Below are positions 13,960 to 15,702 of a DNA stretch of 15,702 nt, in pieces. The notes under the pieces were generated by a model, which made no database searches, had not been told where the DNA came from, and worked only from the letters and a program-made list of their open reading frames with translations. The stretch lies in NCBI GenBank assembly GCA_039679945.1, contig JBDKTY010000138.1, positions 1 through 15,702 of the forward strand, written 5' to 3'. Both the position numbers and the translations under genes were made by a program. The stretch's first letter is position 1; each line of letters starts with the position of its first letter. The DNA is from SbD1 sp039679945 (GTDB lineage Bacteria > Desulfobacterota > Syntrophobacteria > Syntrophobacterales > Syntrophobacteraceae).

Positions 13960-15702
13960 TCAGTGTGTTGCCATGTCGGACCAGGAGGAGACCGTCGCAA
14001 CGGACGGGTACCCGGACACCCCGCTGCCGACCACGCCATTGGCGCTGACCCTGTAGAAGTGCGTGGCGCCGCCGGTTGTGGTATCCGTGTAGTCCGTCAC
14101 GACACCAAGGCTGAAGTTTTCAACATTTTGAGTAAAACCACTGTCGGTAGCCCTCTGGACGGTTATGCCGCTGGTCCCCGGGTCTGTGTTTGTCCAGGTC
14201 AGGAGCACATCCCCGCCGCTGGCTGCCGCACTGAGGTTCGAGGGCGGAAGGGGAGGCACCGCCACCATGACAGCGCGCATCATGTCGTTTTCCTCGTGCC
14301 CGAGCAAGTGGCAGTGCCAGGTGTACTCGTGGCCGAAATTTGCGAGCTTGTTGGCCACTGGGACCGGGTTGTTATTCGGGTCCACCCCGAGAAACCCGGT
14401 GGTGGAATCGATCGGCTGCGTCGGGTCCAGCGCCCTGACATTGTTGGGTACCGAGAAGGGCACCGTTGGGGTCTTCGCCCGAAGTGCCACTACGATGTCC
14501 TCGAGCGGGTTCATCTTGACAGTCTCCTTCCAGCCCAACTCTTCAGACTGGGGCGGCTTGATGGCGCCGTCCCACCCGACCCGGTTCACCACCTGGACAT
14601 TGAACAGGTGGAAGTGGATCGCGTGGGTGTCTACCCCGTTGTGCGTGATCTTCCAGAGCTGTGTTTCACCATCTGCAATCACCTCGGTTGCCGGGTCGAT
14701 ATACCCGTATGGGATCGTCGTCTGGACGACCGAACTGGTGAAGGGGACCTCGACCCCCAAGGTAGCGTTCATACGCCCGTAAGGATCGAAGAGTTCCTGG
14801 ATGGTTTTTGGTTTAAGAGGCGTGTCAATGCCGTTTATATTCATCGATGTATCGGAAATTCTCGCATACGTACCTGCCGGCACGACCGGAACAGGCTGGG
14901 TCTTCGTGAACGCGGCCGTCATGGGGGCGTTAAGGGTAGCCGGATCGAAAGCGGGCCGGTTTGCCGAGCCGCCTACCCGAATCTGCATGACGGTCCTGGT
15001 GTTCGGACCAAAACCCGCCGATGTGGACGGTGCACCGCCCATCGCCCTGTTGTCGGGGCCCGCGGTGTAATGGTCGTAGCGGGGGTCGCCGGCGGGTACT
15101 GGCGCAGGCGAGTCATTGTAGAGAATAAGCGTTTTGCCGGCGAACTGCGAGAAGTCGATGATGATATCCGCACGTTCGGCCGGCCCCATGAAAAGCGTGT
15201 GCTCCATTGTGTTCAAGACTGTCACGCTGCGCTTGTTCTGCTCATACCCGATCGGCGTGTTCCGAAGGACAACCGGGGCCGGCAGGATTCCCCCTTCCGA
15301 CCCTATCTGGATTATCGAAGGTCCCACTTTGCGCGGGTCGGGAACACCGCCCTCCCGCTCATCCAAAATGTTGGGCGTCATCCCGGGCGTGTCGTTTACC
15401 GTCCAGTTGACGGGCCAGCGGGCTGGAAAAGCTTTGGAAGCGGGAAGCATTCCCACCTCTGTCGGCTTGCTATAAAGAGTAGCCACCCCGGCAGCCTGCT
15501 TCCCGCCGGCGGGCGGGGGGCCAATTGTGACGGTTGGAGGCGCCGTGTACCCACTGCCGACAGTCTTCAGCCTTACGGAGGTGACCCGGCTAAAAGTCGG
15601 ACTGCCCACCGTCAGGTCGACGATGGCTTCAGCGGTTGCACCTGTCCCGGTCGAATCCCCGGCGGCCGGGGTGATAGTGACCGCGGGAGGCTTTTTGTAG
15701 CC
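13960..15702 (-). CDS. multicopper oxidase, C-terminal part, with GY-repeat insert and fibronectin type III tail
   Basis: The frame stays open from the window's right edge to TGA at 13960, giving 580 residues; the true start lies outside. Residues from the edge: 1-81 hold two copies of a GY..PP.VTI repeat. The middle cupredoxin domain (about 90-250) contains GPAERADIIIDFSQFAGKT. The last cupredoxin carries THAIHFHLFNVQ and then WHCHLLGHEENDMM, so the HxHxH-type and HCHxxxHxxxxM copper motifs of the C-terminal half are intact, with Met as the axial type-1 ligand. The end, from PPLPPSNLSAAASGG onward, is a fibronectin type III domain. Such enzymes oxidise metal ions or organic compounds with O2 as acceptor and are usually exported; the signal peptide would lie beyond the window. 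The general type resembles large multicopper oxidases of Geobacter that affect metal reduction, but substrate is not readable. The N-terminal copper motifs cannot be checked. Confidence 0.9.
   Translation of the reverse strand, partial: GYKKPPAVTITPAAGDSTGTGATAEAIVDLTVGSPTFSRVTSVRLKTVGSGYTAPPTVTIGPPPAGGKQAAGVATLYSKPTEVGMLPASKAFPARWPVNWTVNDTPGMTPNILDEREGGVPDPRKVGPSIIQIGSEGGILPAPVVLRNTPIGYEQNKRSVTVLNTMEHTLFMGPAERADIIIDFSQFAGKTLILYNDSPAPVPAGDPRYDHYTAGPDNRAMGGAPSTSAGFGPNTRTVMQIRVGGSANRPAFDPATLNAPMTAAFTKTQPVPVVPAGTYARISDTSMNINGIDTPLKPKTIQELFDPYGRMNATLGVEVPFTSSVVQTTIPYGYIDPATEVIADGETQLWKITHNGVDTHAIHFHLFNVQVVNRVGWDGAIKPPQSEELGWKETVKMNPLEDIVVALRAKTPTVPFSVPNNVRALDPTQPIDSTTGFLGVDPNNNPVPVANKLANFGHEYTWHCHLLGHEENDMMRAVMVAVPPLPPSNLSAAASGGDVLLTWTNTDPGTSGITVQRATDSGFTQNVENFSLGVVTDYTDTTTGGATHFYRVSANGVVGSGVSGYPSVATVSSWSDMATH
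15460..15702 (-). repeat. tandem GY..PP.VTI protein repeats within the multicopper oxidase
   Basis: Two diverged units are visible in the translation. GYKKPPAVTI starts at the window edge and GYTAPPTVTI starts 50 residues later. Each is followed by a Gly/Ala/Pro-rich run (GTGATAEA in the first, AGGKQAAGVA in the second) and a short V-rich strand. More copies may lie beyond the edge. Repeats of this kind are common in secreted and surface proteins and are not part of a minimal multicopper oxidase. Confidence 0.6.

Overview
This 15.7 kb window comes from the chromosome of a Gram-negative bacterium. An lpxC gene (lipid A synthesis), Sec-exported proteins and an AttH/CrtC-type lipocalin-like protein support that. 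Several features recall Desulfobacterota/Deltaproteobacteria, perhaps a Syntrophobacterales-like anaerobe: a DUF2007-DUF3786 fusion, a corrinoid-binding-type protein with no signal peptide, a Ser/Thr kinase fused to DUF1566, and a large multicopper oxidase of the general type known from Geobacter. The placement is an inference from gene content; there is no rRNA or other marker here. I see no tRNA, rRNA, CRISPR array, insertion sequence or phage gene.

Layout. (i) 1-4003: the 5' part of a HAD phosphatase gene on the minus strand runs off the left edge. It diverges from comEC (DNA uptake channel, plus strand). comEC converges with and overlaps galE (UDP-glucose 4-epimerase, minus strand) by 20 bp. 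(ii) 4004-4485 is gene-free and holds the galE leader and a weak candidate plus-strand promoter. (iii) 4486-6911: a plus-strand run of DUF2007-DUF3786 protein, BtuF-like corrinoid-binding protein (8 bp overlap), an 83-aa protein of unknown function and a small multidrug resistance (SugE/Gdx-like) transporter. The first two are surely co-transcribed; the others may be. (iv) 6932-9008: thrC (threonine synthase) and a gamma-carbonic-anhydrase-like protein form a minus-strand operon. It converges on the transporter through a hairpin containing both stop codons. (v) 9009-9365: a divergent promoter region with good sigma-70-type candidates for thrC and lpxC, and a minus-oriented terminator between them. 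(vi) 9366-10301: lpxC, followed by two tandem terminators. (vii) 10505-11635: an AttH/CrtC lipocalin-like exported protein on the minus strand. (viii) 11636-12298: about 660 bp with no intact gene but with hints of degraded coding sequence. (ix) 12299-13672: the kinase-DUF1566 fusion, then a strong terminator. (x) 13960-15702: the C-terminal 580 residues of a multicopper oxidase on the minus strand, with internal GY..PP.VTI repeats and a C-terminal fibronectin type III domain.

Most of the window is ordinary chromosome. The points most worth a second look are the DUF2007-DUF3786 / corrinoid-binding pair with its small unknown neighbour, the kinase with a DUF1566 output or sensor domain, the repeat-bearing multicopper oxidase, and several hairpins at convergent gene ends, some of which overlap coding sequence. 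I did not find a convincing wholly new system.
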